From Symbiodinium natans (taxonomy: Eukaryota > Sar > Dinophyceae > Suessiales > Symbiodiniaceae), in contig CAJNDS010002811.1 of the NCBI GenBank assembly GCA_905221605.1, forward strand, positions 62,001 through 126,000: 64,000 nucleotides of DNA. The letters run 5' to 3'. The translations under genes were made by a program, and so were the position numbers. Under the pieces are notes generated by a model, which saw only the letters and a list, made by a program, of their open reading frames with translations, ran no database searches and was not told the DNA's origin. Positions 10,030 through 21,594 of the stretch are shown in pieces (the stretch's first letter is position 1; each line of letters opens with the position of its first letter).

Positions 10030-12740
10030 TGAGTCGAAATGTGTGGGTTACTTGGGCAGGTTCTGCGGCCTGAAGTTCCTATGCGACATTATGCGACAGT
10101 ACATTGGCATGTTTTCTTTCGCTGGGATCGCAGCGGGTCTTTCCTACAGCGATGCCCAATCCTCATTGTGTCCAATGGGAATGAACCTAGCAACGTGCTA
10201 GCACCATGCTACCACCATGCTAGCAGCATGCAGGACTGACAGCATGCCACTGACCGAATTGAGGACGCTTCCCTACACCATGGGTTCCATCGAGCGCTTT
10301 GCCATTGCAAATTCTTTGGATGTTTACATGGTCCTACAGAGAGGCGTCTTGCCAGAGTTGGCAACATTTTGGTCACCAAAGCCCAGCTTCGTAGTTGTGT
10401 TTCTTGAACGCAGCTCTGCAACTTGAGCATGATCTCCTTGAAGACTGTAGATGCTGGCGGTTGGGAACAAGGAATCGTGTTCAATCTGAGCTACGCACAC
10501 CTGACAGGCCAAAAGCGAGGTTCTTCCTGGCTGACTTACTCGGCAGACTTCTATGGTTCTGCAGCTGAGGAGTCTGCTCCGACAAGCGTTGTTTCGATGG
10601 AGAATTAAGGCTGATGAGGGCAAGAGCTGTTCAGAGTGCCTACTGCCAAGTTTTGTTGTGGGATGTCCTGGACGGGCTGTTTCTGCATGTGTGCCAGTGA
10701 GGACTCGATCATTCGAAAGCTTCAACAGCTCCGAAGCTTGCGAAATGATTCCGGTGGAGTTCAACTTCGCGAGATCATTGAGGTGAAAGATGGCACTTGC
10801 AACGAGTACCGGAGAAACTTTCAGCCCAGACAGAAGGTGCCTTTGAGGTGTCTGTGGGGTGTGTAGCATTGCTTTTAGTTGTTTTGGTGGAGGTCTTGGC
10901 TTCAAGGCTTTTCGGCTTTTAGGCTTGCCTGGTTTCAGTGGTGCCTGGGATACGAGGGCTTTGGAAATAGATGGAGAGAGGCTTTCTAATCTTTTTGACA
11001 AAGAAAATGGCGGCGTTGCGAATGAGAATGTAGAGGAAGTACAGGTTTGAGTGACAGCAGGGTGTGCAATGAAAATCTCGAAATTAAGCAAAAGAAGAAA
11101 TACAGACTGAGAGGAAATCTAGTTAGCCGAGGCAGGGTGTAGAGCTTCTGCTCGCAGACTCGAACAGAAATCGTATGGCGAAAACAGCAGACACCAGAAA
11201 GAACGTTCACCTGAGAAACATCTCTACAGAGCCTCCTGCAGGCGAAAAGCCGAATATTTCAATCAATGACTTCTTTCGGACAGCGCTTGCCAAGAGACTT
11301 GTTTTGTTGCGGCCGTGATTGTGGCTTACTGGCTCCATCGGGGAACACCGAGAAATCGGAGACCGAACTCTCTGCGTCTAGATCTACAAGACCTGAGTCA
11401 TGAATTGCATGCGCCTTCTCATTTCTTTTTGCTCTGAGCTGTCCTTTGCACTTTGTGTTGGTTGCCTGCAGGTTTTGAGAGATGCCGACTGCAAGGAGCA
11501 TTCATCCAACTCCCAGATCCGCTGGTTGAGGTTGGTTCGCATAGCTTGTCTTGTGTGCCAGAGAATCCCTGCATGGAATCCTGCAAGTCGTAAGATGGCA
11601 TGCGGGCGATGGGCCATGGCAGGACTTGCTTTGACCGGGTGCTGGCCAGCGGCGTGAAGTACGGCTTTGTGGCACAGAGTTAGCCCCGCGCAAACGCCTG
11701 TGAGCATCTTTGCGTTGATTGTTCAGGCATCGCCAAGTCTTCAAGCGCTTTTAAGTCAACTTAGGTCGAATCGTGCGGGGCCGACCGGATGTGGCCTTGT
11801 TTCGCGACATCCGCCTGTCTTCTTATCCCTGCGGAAAGTTATATGTCCCATACAAGAATGAGCCAGCGCCGGTTGGCGGCGACTGGTGGCCTGTCTGTAG
11901 CTAGCGCATTGGTCAGTTCTTGTGGGCTAAATCTCGCCTCTTCTGTGGAGGAACTGGTAAGTAAGCAGATTCTTCTTTCCCATAGCTTCTGTTTTGTGGT
12001 GTTCGGGTTCTGGGCTTTTCAAAAGCTTGTACTTTGTTTCTGCCTCACTTGTTGTAGTGTTTGTGTTGCTTGTGGTGTTTTTCATTATCTCATGTTCATC
12101 TGTATCGGTATTGCCGTCGACACTGTTCCCACTACCTTCTTAAGTGCTTCGTAGACGCAGACATGGTGCCACATTGGGGGCAACCCAACTCCATGCAAAA
12201 AGATGAAGCTACTTGCAGGTTCTTTTTTCTGGATTTCACGCTGCTGCAGAGCTGGTGGGCTAGTGTGGAGGCTGCCATGTGAAGCAGCTGCACAGAGGGC
12301 GTCTTTTCATGCGTTCGTGCTGCTTTCGCTGCGGTTAGCCAAGCTGGCTTGAAAGGCTGCTTCAAAGGCAAAGTTCCAACAATGGCCATTCCCGGACTTT
12401 TACATGTTCGCCACTGCCGAGACCTGGCAGTCTCATAGCCCTGTGGTTCGGCCAGCTTGCCGTCCAATGCACGCTTCATGTCCGTTCCGCCGCTCTGTAA
12501 CTTTGAATGCCGCGTGCTCATACGTGCGCTCTAAACTTCCGATAGGTCTGAAAGGCCCGATGGGCCACCAGCCAAGGCGAATACTTTGAAGTACGTGCAC
12601 CTTCCAGCAGTCATAGCTCCCTGCTTAGACTTTGAACTTTGGAGTTTTTGGAGAGTGAGATGGCGTTCCGTTTGTGACAGTTTTGACACCGTAAGGTACG
12701 CTCACCCAACGTGGTGGAATGCTGCCGGCTGAGCCAGGAC
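10030..12740. other. Unassigned stretch with scattered possible exons
   Basis: Protein-like + strand pieces occur at 10217-10426 (with YTMGSIERFAIANSLDVYMV), 10423-10608 and 11855-11960 (ending at a textbook ctg/gtaagta donor). No chain of in-phase exons and no family could be established. A 255-codon minus-strand frame (10324-11091) is probably chance. 12000-12130 is T-rich and looks intronic. Confidence 0.3.
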
Positions 12741-12741
12741 C

Positions 12742-13810
12742 GTGGCCGTGAGCACTCCGAGGGAGCAAGCCTCGACCAGGCTGGACGACGTCGCTCTGAA
12801 ATCCCCCCCTGATGTCTTTGCAGTACAACATGTGCTGATATCCGAGGAGTGCCGGCAACTCCTTCAAAAGGGAGCCTTCTCCAAAAGGTGGCCTTCCTTT
12901 GACTTCAGGCAGGCCAAGAGCAACAGCGAGCCTCAGCTGCGCTTTTCGGCGTCAGGCAACTTGATGTTCACGCTGCCTCAATCGACGGCAAGCAAAACTT
13001 GGGGGCTTTCTGAACAATTCTGCGCATGTTAAGGGCTCCTTTGTCGCTTGCAACCCTGAGCGAAAGGCAGGGTGGGGTGGATTGCAGACAGCTCATAGCA
13101 ATGGATTGTCTGCATTGTTTAAGAAACCTGGCGGAAAAAGCTGCTACTCAATTTGTGCTTCCACATACAATGTTATATAATGTTATCAGTTTCCACATCG
13201 CAGCTGGTGCAGCGGTACTTGCATGAAATCCGCGCAGCAGATTTTGCAGGCATGCAAGCGAATTGAACAAACAGCTTGGGATTAGAAGGCTTCATGCCCA
13301 ACTTGAGTTCGAGTTCATAGAGGCCATGGCTACATGCTAGGGTTGTTTGATGTAACATGGCACTGCGCGGGTACGTACGCCGTCCACGGCGATGACCAGG
13401 CAACTCAGCTTGTGCTTCGCAGTGTCTTGCAAGTCTGCCTGAATGTTGCCTGACCCGGACCTCGGGCATGTGCGCGGAGGTGACCTAGATGCCGCGGCGG
13501 GTGCCTCCCTGAGTGTCTGCCGCACGCTGGCCGGAACAGTTCAGGACTTTCTAGAGTTCTGCTGCCGTGTGCAAGAGGACGCAGAATCGTGCCGGCACAT
13601 AGAACGCGCACTCGTGGCACAGGCAGAGGACACCGCGCCAGAGCCGGCAGCAACATCGGACAGACCTGCAGGTTCGACTTGCTCCTGGATAGTTGCATGC
13701 GAGCTTCGAGTAGGGTCTTGGCCAGATGGCACCAAGAACCGGGGTGGGGGTCTTGGCTTTGTGTGTGGGGCTTTATGCAAGGGGTCCGAGCAAGCCTGTG
13801 TGCCATAAGT
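12742..13810 (+). CDS. Unrecognised exons
   Basis: Two stretches look coding. At 12770-13020 the frame includes SPPDVFAVQHVLISEECRQL. At 13443-13710 it includes SLSVCRTLAGTVQDFLEFCC followed by an acidic Glu/Ala stretch. Composition and lack of repeats favour real exons. No family was recognised and the joins are not resolved. Confidence 0.35.
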
Positions 13811-14640
13811 CGCATTCATGGCAGTCGTGCTGCTCGTTGCCGACCTGCGCTGCAAGCCGCGCGCTCGCGCGTATGTGCCCTGCGCAAGCCAAGCTTCAGT
13901 TCACAGATCCTCTTGTTCAGTGGGTTGTTTTTAACGCGCGATGGCACAAAGGCTGCGACCAACACGAGCAAGGCGCATCAATTGCGTAATTTTGCAGACG
14001 AGCGACACAGGCAGAAAATGCAGACACAAGCGAGGCAAAAGACCACCAGGCACAATGCGGCAATGCGAGACAACAGATTCAAATAATGTTGTAGCCACCA
14101 AGTCGGCAAACCGCTGGCAGACGAGGTCTTGAAGCGCACTCTCTACAAGCCACAATGGCCAGAACGGAAAGCACGTGTGCTCAGAGTGGAGCATGTGTGT
14201 ATCATGGTGTGTCAATGCAGAGATTTCTGACCCAAAACCGCCGCCCCTTTTTTTTCCCTCCCTTGCCGGGTCCCCAAACCGCCGCCCTTGTTTCTCGTCC
14301 GCTTCTCCCCTGCCCCGTGGTGCTGTCTGGCCCTGGCCCCCCCGTCCTTTGGGGAGCTTGCTCAAGCTTGTAGGTGGCCAAAGTACAAATAAGAAACGCA
14401 AACTTCAAAATGCTCCCAGCAACGCGCTTCACTCGTGAGATGACTCCGGCGAGGCTTCTTTGGCCTGTCGAGCCCAAGCACTGCTTGTCACAGAGCTGCC
14501 CCCCCCCCCCCACACCCACCCCCCTTGGCGAGAGGCCGTCCGCTACTCAAATCAGTGGCGAAGTTGCGGCATGCCGCTTCTCGACGCAGCAGGAGGTTGG
14601 TCGATTACAAGCGGTGAAAAACTCACACAGCAGCCAGCAC
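13811..14640. other. Unassigned, with C-rich tracts
   Basis: The region contains pyrimidine-rich stretches (14245-14345) and a C run near 14500-14523, as seen in dinoflagellate introns. No gene was recognised. Confidence 0.3.
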
Positions 14641-14649
14641 ATGCCAGCA

Positions 14650-15140
14650 CCTAGACCCCTAAGCCGGGAAGGCACCTTCAGACTAGGGACGGACTTAGTC
14701 CAGTGGCCACATCACTTTGTGACACTGACACGAGAACTTGATACGTGCAGGCTCCCCGATTGCGCTTCGTTGATCTCTGACGTCCCAGCAGCTGAGCTAT
14801 TAGCAGCGCAGGCTGACATTGGTCACGAGCCATTAGCCAATATTGCTTGTGGAGCAGCATGTTGGTTCAAGCACTTGCAAAGCCACTGCCAGATGTTGCG
14901 AGGATCTGGCCAGTGCGCTGCAAAAAGTCGCGCGCTCTCGTTTTCGAGAGGAGCAGCTGCTGCACGAGCTGCCAGGTGACAGCTTGTAGGGTGGCAAACG
15001 ACAATCAGCGACTCACACATCTCAGACCATGTCACACATCTCACTGACCATGTCAGGTGCAGTCTCAAAGCGGCTGGAGTTCCTCGAGAGCCACGATCTT
15101 GCAAAGGCAGTTTGGGCGATGGGCAAAGCCCGGCAGTGAA
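14650..15140 (+). CDS. Possible OPR/RAP-type helical-repeat exons
   Basis: A frame at 14655-14980 contains LTRELDTCRLPDCASLISD and HEPLANIACGA. A frame at about 15060-15137 reads VSKRLEFLESHDLAKAVWAM. The '(H/Q)xLAxxxWA' pattern resembles the 38-residue helical repeats (OPR/RAP-associated) that are abundant in algae and bind organellar RNA. Only two weak repeats are visible, so this is tentative. The exon structure is not resolved. Confidence 0.3.
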
Positions 15141-15801
15141 GCACGTCGCTGTTCACGACAACTTCCGGGCGTTTGCAAGAGCATTCCATGGAGCTCCGGC
15201 AGCAGGACCGTTCCTCTCTTAAACATGCGTTTGTAAGTAGAATGCCACTTTCCTGCAGGAGGCAGCAAGCATTATGTGATGATTCGGAGCTACATCCTGG
15301 AGAGATGAGCAAGCAGTAGAAGCTTTGGCACAGAGGATGATGCAGATCAAGGACCAATTGCACCGTGCTCCACTTGGGAGCTGACCTCTTAAACGCTTTC
15401 AGGACTTGTCTCGGCATGGGCCTTACCCCACGGAAATTCTGGTGGAGGAGAACCTGAAAGCTTGTGGCTGAGGCCGCAAGAGCTCGCAAACATCACGCGG
15501 CATCGCGTCGCTCAGCCGAGCAGATCCGAGTAGCTCCCCAGTGTGGGTGGTACAGGGAGTCTAGCAGCTCATTGCCAGAAGAGAGGCTTAGCGTGGAGTG
15601 GACCCACTGAGGCCACAGCAAGCTGGCATCGCGGACTCCCGTTAGGCGTAAGACTGCAAGAGTCAGACATCCTCCGGTGAGGAAGTGTGCATGCTTGGTG
15701 TAGCCCATTGCTTTTCGCCAAGCTTCCTGTGCCCCTTTCAGGCATGACTACGTCTTGCGGCATGGAGAAGCTCCAGTCTTCTAATGCGCGTGGGTCTTGA
15801 G

Positions 15802-15803
<2 letters not shown>
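15141..15803. other. Unassigned stretch
   Basis: Short open pieces in shifting frames (for example at 15380-15460) could be exons of the preceding candidate. Nothing is recognisable. Confidence 0.25.

Positions 15804-15863
<60 letters not shown>
15804..15863. repeat. (GT)n microsatellite, about 60 bp
   Basis: A perfect GT/TG dinucleotide run. It creates artificial Cys/Val and His/Thr frames on the two strands. Confidence 0.95.
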
Positions 15864-15864
<1 letters not shown>

Positions 15865-16900
15865 AGTGCGGCGTCAGTCACATGTTTCGAAGCTGACGCG
15901 TCTTGGCAGTTTGAGGAAAGATTTGGCAAACGCGGGTTGAAACCTCCAGGCTGGACAACAGGACAACATCTGACTTGCATCCAATTATTTTATATTCTTT
16001 TGCTTTCCGAATTGGTTTTCAACAGCAATGTCAAAATGTTTGTTGAGTTTTCCAGGCTGCATCTTGGCCCGATGCCACCCTTCTGGAACTTGCAGGCGTG
16101 GCCTTTCGCTGTGGTTGTGAACTCGAATGAAGAGCTGACTGACCTGAGGTGATGCATCTTTGCACATCATCTCAGGGTTTAATTCCCAGGAGAGATACAG
16201 TAACACATGGCGCCATTACCAGTGATCTCGAAGCTTCAGCTTGCAATTTCGATGCATTCCACGCTGTCAGGACTTGGCAAACAGGGCTCGGACACCCGCG
16301 GCGTAGGCATACAGGCCCCCCCCGAGCTTGAGCAGCAGTCATGCGAGAACCACAGAAACATGAGGTTTTCATTTTCCGGCTTGTTTGTTGGCTGCAGATC
16401 AGGCAAGTCTGTAGCGGAATGCCGTCCAAGTGCATGCAGTATCTTGACAAATCTTTTGGGTTGCTTCAGCGAGCAACCAACTAGACATCTATTGTTGAAG
16501 AGCATGCCAGGTCGTACTATTGCAAAGTCTTAACCCAGTGCTTGGTGCAAGCTGATGTCAAAGTCAAGCGGCAGCAAAATGTAACTTCCGGTCTAGATTG
16601 GCATGCAATGCCACAAAGTGGGCGTGGGCTGACCGCGAAGAGGCAGGCGAGTGTGTGCAGAAGGACACGACGTTCGAGCCGACAACGCGTTCAGGATTGT
16701 AGAATGTGCTCTCTTCGCGGGCGTGGTCATCATAGCTTGGAGCCTGGCAGTTGTCAGCTTCGGCGAAAGACATGCAATGCAACGAAGTGCAAGAACATGA
16801 TGCAATGACACGCTCTGACATGCAATGACATGCAATGGAGATAGAGTGGCCTTCCGCATCTTTCCGCCTGAGCATTGGGCCATATTGCCATATTGGGCCC
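15864..16900. other. Unassigned stretch
   Basis: A + strand frame (to 16152) after the microsatellite and overlapping frames on both strands are present. No family motif and no consistent exon chain can be seen. Confidence 0.25.
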
Positions 16901-16939
16901 GTGAACACCGGAAACTTAGAGGTCTTCTCTATGCTGGAG

Positions 16940-17690
16940 ACGATGTTTGGCCAGAGCAACGCCGTCGGTCAGGCCGAGTGCCGACAAAGCCCAGAATGGG
17001 GCTTTGACACGTCTCTTCAGATGCTCTCTGAAGTGCGAACTTCGGAAGACTCGGAAGCTTGCAGGTGCCCATGGTGCCCATCCAGTCCCAGCAGCTCCTG
17101 TTGCAGTCGACGCCTCGCGTGATCAGAAGAACATAGCAATCGTCAAGCAATTCACTCGAACAGGTTATGACATTGAGAAAACTATGACATGAAAGTGGAA
17201 GTGAAAGTTAGCCAAGGAGCGATGAAAGTTTGAGAGAGTAGTGGCCCTCGCCAACCTAGGTCCCTGGAGCGACGCCGGAAGGCCGCGTCGGTGCCCTTGA
17301 ATATTCGGGAATTCAAGGAATTTCAAGGCAGTTTGGGGACAGGTTGGGGATTTTTGCAGTGGACCTGAGATGAGAGCAGTATTCTCAGAGAGCCCTGTGA
17401 GAGTCTGCAACAAAGAGTCCTATGCTTAGATTCAGGAGGTGGAGGACGAGGACGAGGACGACGAGGAGGATGGCTCCAGTGCCACGAGCGAAGAGACGAC
17501 TGTGCTTTTCGAGTCGACGACGCAGGCACGTCCTGCGCTTCGCGTTGATGCAATGGTCGATTTTGCCAGTAACCTCCACACGACATGCCGTGCTTGCACA
17601 CAGAGCCGGCTGCTAGCTGCTCGGCTTGCTCTTGTGGGAGTCATTGGCGAACGGGGTGGGGGGAGTGCCCGTCTGCAAGTCCCTCCTGTT
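16940..17690 (+). CDS. Unrecognised exons, including an acidic segment
   Basis: A frame ending at 17192 contains KNIAIVKQFTRTGYDIEKTM. A second, at about 17433-17600, carries an acidic run (VEDEDEDDEEDGSS) followed by SEETTVLFESTTQARPALRV. Both look protein-like and lie on the same strand as the recognised genes. Family and joins are unknown. Confidence 0.3.
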
Positions 17691-17699
17691 TAGCTTTTG

Positions 17700-19790
17700 G
17701 ATTCTTTTGGAGGGGTTCCGAGTCGTGTGCTACGTCATATGATCGTTGAAAAGATGATGGCAGCAATTTTTTCAAGTGTCGTCACGAAAGCTGCCCTGGG
17801 AGACTCGTCAGCCTAGATGGCTTTCGCGGTGTGGGGAACCAGGAGCTTTGGCTCCTTCTCCCCGTGTCGCTGATGCTCATGATCCGCCTTCCCGTGGCGG
17901 GTGGTGACGTCCTGGCTTTTCATAGCGAGTTCTGGCTGGTGCTCCCCCGCTGCTGGCTCCTATGGAGTGCGTGCCATGCGTCAAAGCAAAATGTCAGCCC
18001 ATGCCCTGGCCACGGTCGTCCCAAGTTATGTCTTGTCTTGTCACGGGTAATACCGTGACCGCAGTCCCAAGCTGACAAAGCGGCCTTTGCACACACGCGT
18101 TCAGATTTTAGAATCCGCATTGTTGAGGTTCGGAGGGCTTGGAGAGAGCCTAGGGTTCATGTCGCCAGTTTGCTCTGGGATTGGGTGTGTTTGCTTGCTT
18201 GTCTTCATACCCGGCTTTTGGACCAGAACATAGTGTTGACTGAGCTGCTCGCACTTGCGCCCTTCTTTTTTCTTTGATTTGCTTTTCAACTTTTTTCCGG
18301 GAGTGGGCCTCGGGTGGAAGATCAAGGTGGCAAATGTTTTTCCAGGACCTAGCGGTCCGACAAAAATGCGACAGACTGTTTCCAGGCAGAGCAGATCGGC
18401 TCCACTGCCTTGGGGGTCAGCCTCTTGCGTGTTCGCTGGAAGCACAAGAATTGTGTGCTTCGGGTGCCTTTGTCCAAACTAGAAACCCATCCAAACTCCA
18501 AGAGCAGAAGGCCGAACATGCGCTGTTAGCTCCCTGAGCAGGCTGATGGCGAAGGCACACAAAGCAAGCATGACATCCAAGATGCATCTGATGTCAATGC
18601 CTCGGTTCATGTGATGACCCCTTGACGTCGGTGATGTGTGGCAGTTGCAAATCAGTTGCAACACTGCACTGAGGTCCAAAGCGACGAACTTCTGGGGAGG
18701 GGGCCCTGGAAAAACACAGTGAACTTGGCACACCGCAGCAATTCCCAGCGGCATTAAGATTTCTTGCGAGGTCAGCTTCTTTGGACCCACAGCAGGTGCA
18801 AGTTCTTGCAGAGCTCATATAGCCTGAACTGCCGTTGTCGTGCTGCTGTTCCTTTCGAATTCGAGGCGGATACCGTGAGGCGAGGCCTCTGTTCGTGGTT
18901 GTTGAACGCCTGGCACCAAGGCTTAGGGACCTCTGGTAGCAGGCAGTGACGTTTTACTGGTAAAGAGAGCTGGAAGGTTGCTTCATTCCAAGAGGCAGGT
19001 GGCCTCAAAATGTCTTCAGCCAGACGAGTTTCCGAACGAGTTTCGTGACGCAGGTGGAAACGCTTCAACTCACCACTAGGCCTGGCTTCGGTGGATGTGG
19101 AAATTTCATGCCGCAGGCTGTGTCTTCAGTTGAGTTGAAGGTGGCTTGATGCTAGCTCTGGCTCGGAAGTCAACCTCCGGCCAACCAGCTCATGTTTTTG
19201 TTGTTACATCTGGGTCTTAATGCTGAGGAATGCGTCTGGAAACAGGACGTGCAACCCCAAGAAGTTCCCTTGGCTCAGGCTCGACCGCCTCCTCAGCAAA
19301 GATCCAGAAGCTGGCTGGGTGACTTGCGCCTCCGAGAATGAGCTGTGCAAGTGCACGAGTGGCCACGACGCTTCGCTGCACTTGTCTCGATCTTGTGCAC
19401 AACAAGAGGGTGTTGTGGTGATTGGTGGTTGATTTGTGTTTGGCTTTGTGCTTTGCGGCTTTGAAGGTGCGCTACGGCCACCGGCAAAAAGGTTGGTACA
19501 CCAAGAAGGGCAAGGACGCGACATCAGGGACAAACTAGCTGCATGCTACGTTGCCGACTGATATCAGCAGTTTCTCGCAGTGGGATATATGACCAGGAGG
19601 AGATTGTGTGCCTGCTCGACCGATTTGGGAAGACGCTCTGAAGCACTGCGAGCGCAGAGTGCAGGACAGAGTGTGGTAGAAAGTTCATGACATCAGTGCA
19701 TGAGGAAGCCAGGAGGACCAAGCCTGTTTTTCGATAGTCCTAGATTGAGCGCGCATGTTTGCATCTTGTGATATTTGCCGCGTGGCTTGA
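17700..19790. other. Unassigned stretch
   Basis: Overlapping frames occur on both strands, including a minus-strand frame at 18101-18445 with a Lys/Ser-rich patch. None forms a convincing gene. No repeat of note. Confidence 0.3.
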
Positions 19791-19929
19791 GAGCTGATTC
19801 ACCTTGTGGCCATGGCCACGAGTGAGAGCATCTGAACAGAAGCTGAGGACTGACATGGCCTATGGCATGCTGAAGCGCGTGGCTCAAGATCATGTGAACG
19901 TCGCAAGAACACTGGTTTGGTCTGAGACT

Positions 19930-21180
19930 GAGGACATGTCAATGCCACGATCCGCCTCACCGGGAAATTGGAAACTCTGCCGCATATCATATGGACTGAC
20001 TTGCTGCTGTCAGGAACGCAGCAAGCTGATGCCCAATCGAGCGGGGCGACTGCAAGCCATGGGCCGTCTGCGAAACTAAGGAGTGGAGGATCTTGCAACA
20101 TTGGTCCAGCTGCCGCACGATCCGGGAGGCGGAGAGTTGGGAGAGAGGCTACGTTGTTCCACTTGTCGTTTTCTTACGTGCTTTTCTGGGTGCGTGGGGG
20201 GGGGGGGGGGGGTCCGGGCCTGCTTTATTGGTCTCTTTGCTCTGGTCCTCTGTTCCTTACGTGCTTCACTGTACACCAATTGACATACGAGCATGAAAGG
20301 CTAATTGAGGTGAGAAGGGAGTAGCCCGATGGTATTGTGAAGCTGCTTGCGAAGCCCCAGCATCAGCATCATGGCACCCACGTTCCACCATGCAGAAGCG
20401 GCTTACTGCTGTTGCTGTTGCTGTTGCTGCTGCCCCCATTTGCACTGACTGCAACATGTTGCGAAACAGGCCCGGGGGGGGGAAGGAACGAGTGGGCAGG
20501 GCGGGCTTGGCGCACGATTCTTCGATCCCCACCCATCCCACCCAAACCAAGGCCAAAGCCGAAGCCAGGCCGTTCTTGCAAATCTTGCTAAGGAGTGGCG
20601 CTCTTGCACAACATGCAGATACCCTGGAGAAAGAGAAGCTTCCGATTCCAGTTGACGTAGATGAGCTGACGGTTTTCCGATTAACTCCTAGATCACGAAC
20701 TGCGCGGCTTCATATTCCGAGCCAAAAAAAGATGTAAGCGATGTTTCCCGTAACAAGTCTAGAGAAGTCGTCGGATCGTCGGATTTCCTATCCACACCCA
20801 GGGAAACGAACAAAGCAAAATTCAAAGGCAAACATAGAGGAACAACCGGGCAAATTCAGAGCCTCAGCATTTGCCTGGCGATGACAGGCCGCGATCCAGT
20901 CGGCCCAGCTCCAGGCAGAAGCGTGTGAGATTCAGAGATGCAGGCTGGCAGTCGAGAGAAGGACCGTGCCCTACTGTAGCCATCCGGGCTCAAAGAGAGC
21001 GTGCAAGGCTGGTTGAGGATCCAATCTTGCAGAGCAAGGTGAAGCAGGGAAGAGCACCCCATGTTCCACGGTGATTGGCATGGGATGACGCAGCCTACGC
21101 AGCAAAGTCGGCGGCGTCATTGAGTCCGGCGTCCGTTGGGCCTGAGCTTTGTGAAAACTTGGAAGAAGCACAGGAAAGCA
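19930..21180 (+). CDS. Unrecognised exons
   Basis: Protein-like + strand stretches occur at 19935-20060 (with ATIRLTGKLETLPHIIWTD), 20590-20737 (EKEKLPIPVDVDELTVFRL), 20871-21074 (Arg/Ser-rich, RPRSSRPSSRQKRVRF) and 21075-21218 (DDAAYAAKSAASLSPASVG). Frame changes between them fit short introns, one of which holds a G run at about 20197-20212. No known family was recognised. Confidence 0.35.
20197..20212. repeat. Poly(G) tract
   Basis: A run of about 16 G. Nearby, at 20403-20436, lies an imperfect tgctgt/tgctgc triplet repeat. Confidence 0.85.
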
Positions 21181-21303
21181 ACCGTACCGCAGTGGGACGA
21201 TGCCAACAAAACAGATAAGACATCCCGACACTTGGAGCCGAAGGCATGAGTATTCGACACTGGGCTGCGCGATGGCACAGTGTAGGGGAACGTCCCCCCC
21301 CAC

Positions 21304-21352
21304 CCAACGTCACGTCAGGGCTTCGCGCCCCACACGTCACGTCAGGGCTTCG
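21304..21352. repeat. 28-bp direct repeat, two copies
   Basis: The core cacgtcagggcttcgc occurs twice in a row about 28 bp apart in a stretch without recognised coding sequence. Confidence 0.8.
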
Positions 21353-21594
21353 CAGCGCTCAGCGGGAAACCAAAACGCCCAAGGGGTTCGGATCGATTTG
21401 TAGTCCTATGTGCAGGTACGCTCTGGAAAGTCATCGACAGCTTAGTGGCATGGATCGAGAAGGCGCCTTACTGCTTGCATGGCGCGTGTTGCTGTGCCGG
21501 GGTCGAGTGCGAGCAGGCAGACTCCTCACAGCTGTTGGCGCTGTCCCGAGCCTGCTGCTCAGCATCCGGATTGTTGGAAAACAGCCCAATACCG

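Noticed and set aside
10324-11091. 255-codon minus-strand open frame
   Set aside because: No recognisable motif; the region also has protein-like + strand pieces, and all identified genes are on the + strand.
15738-15980. Frame with a His-Thr repeat
   Set aside because: It is produced by the (GT)n microsatellite read in reverse.
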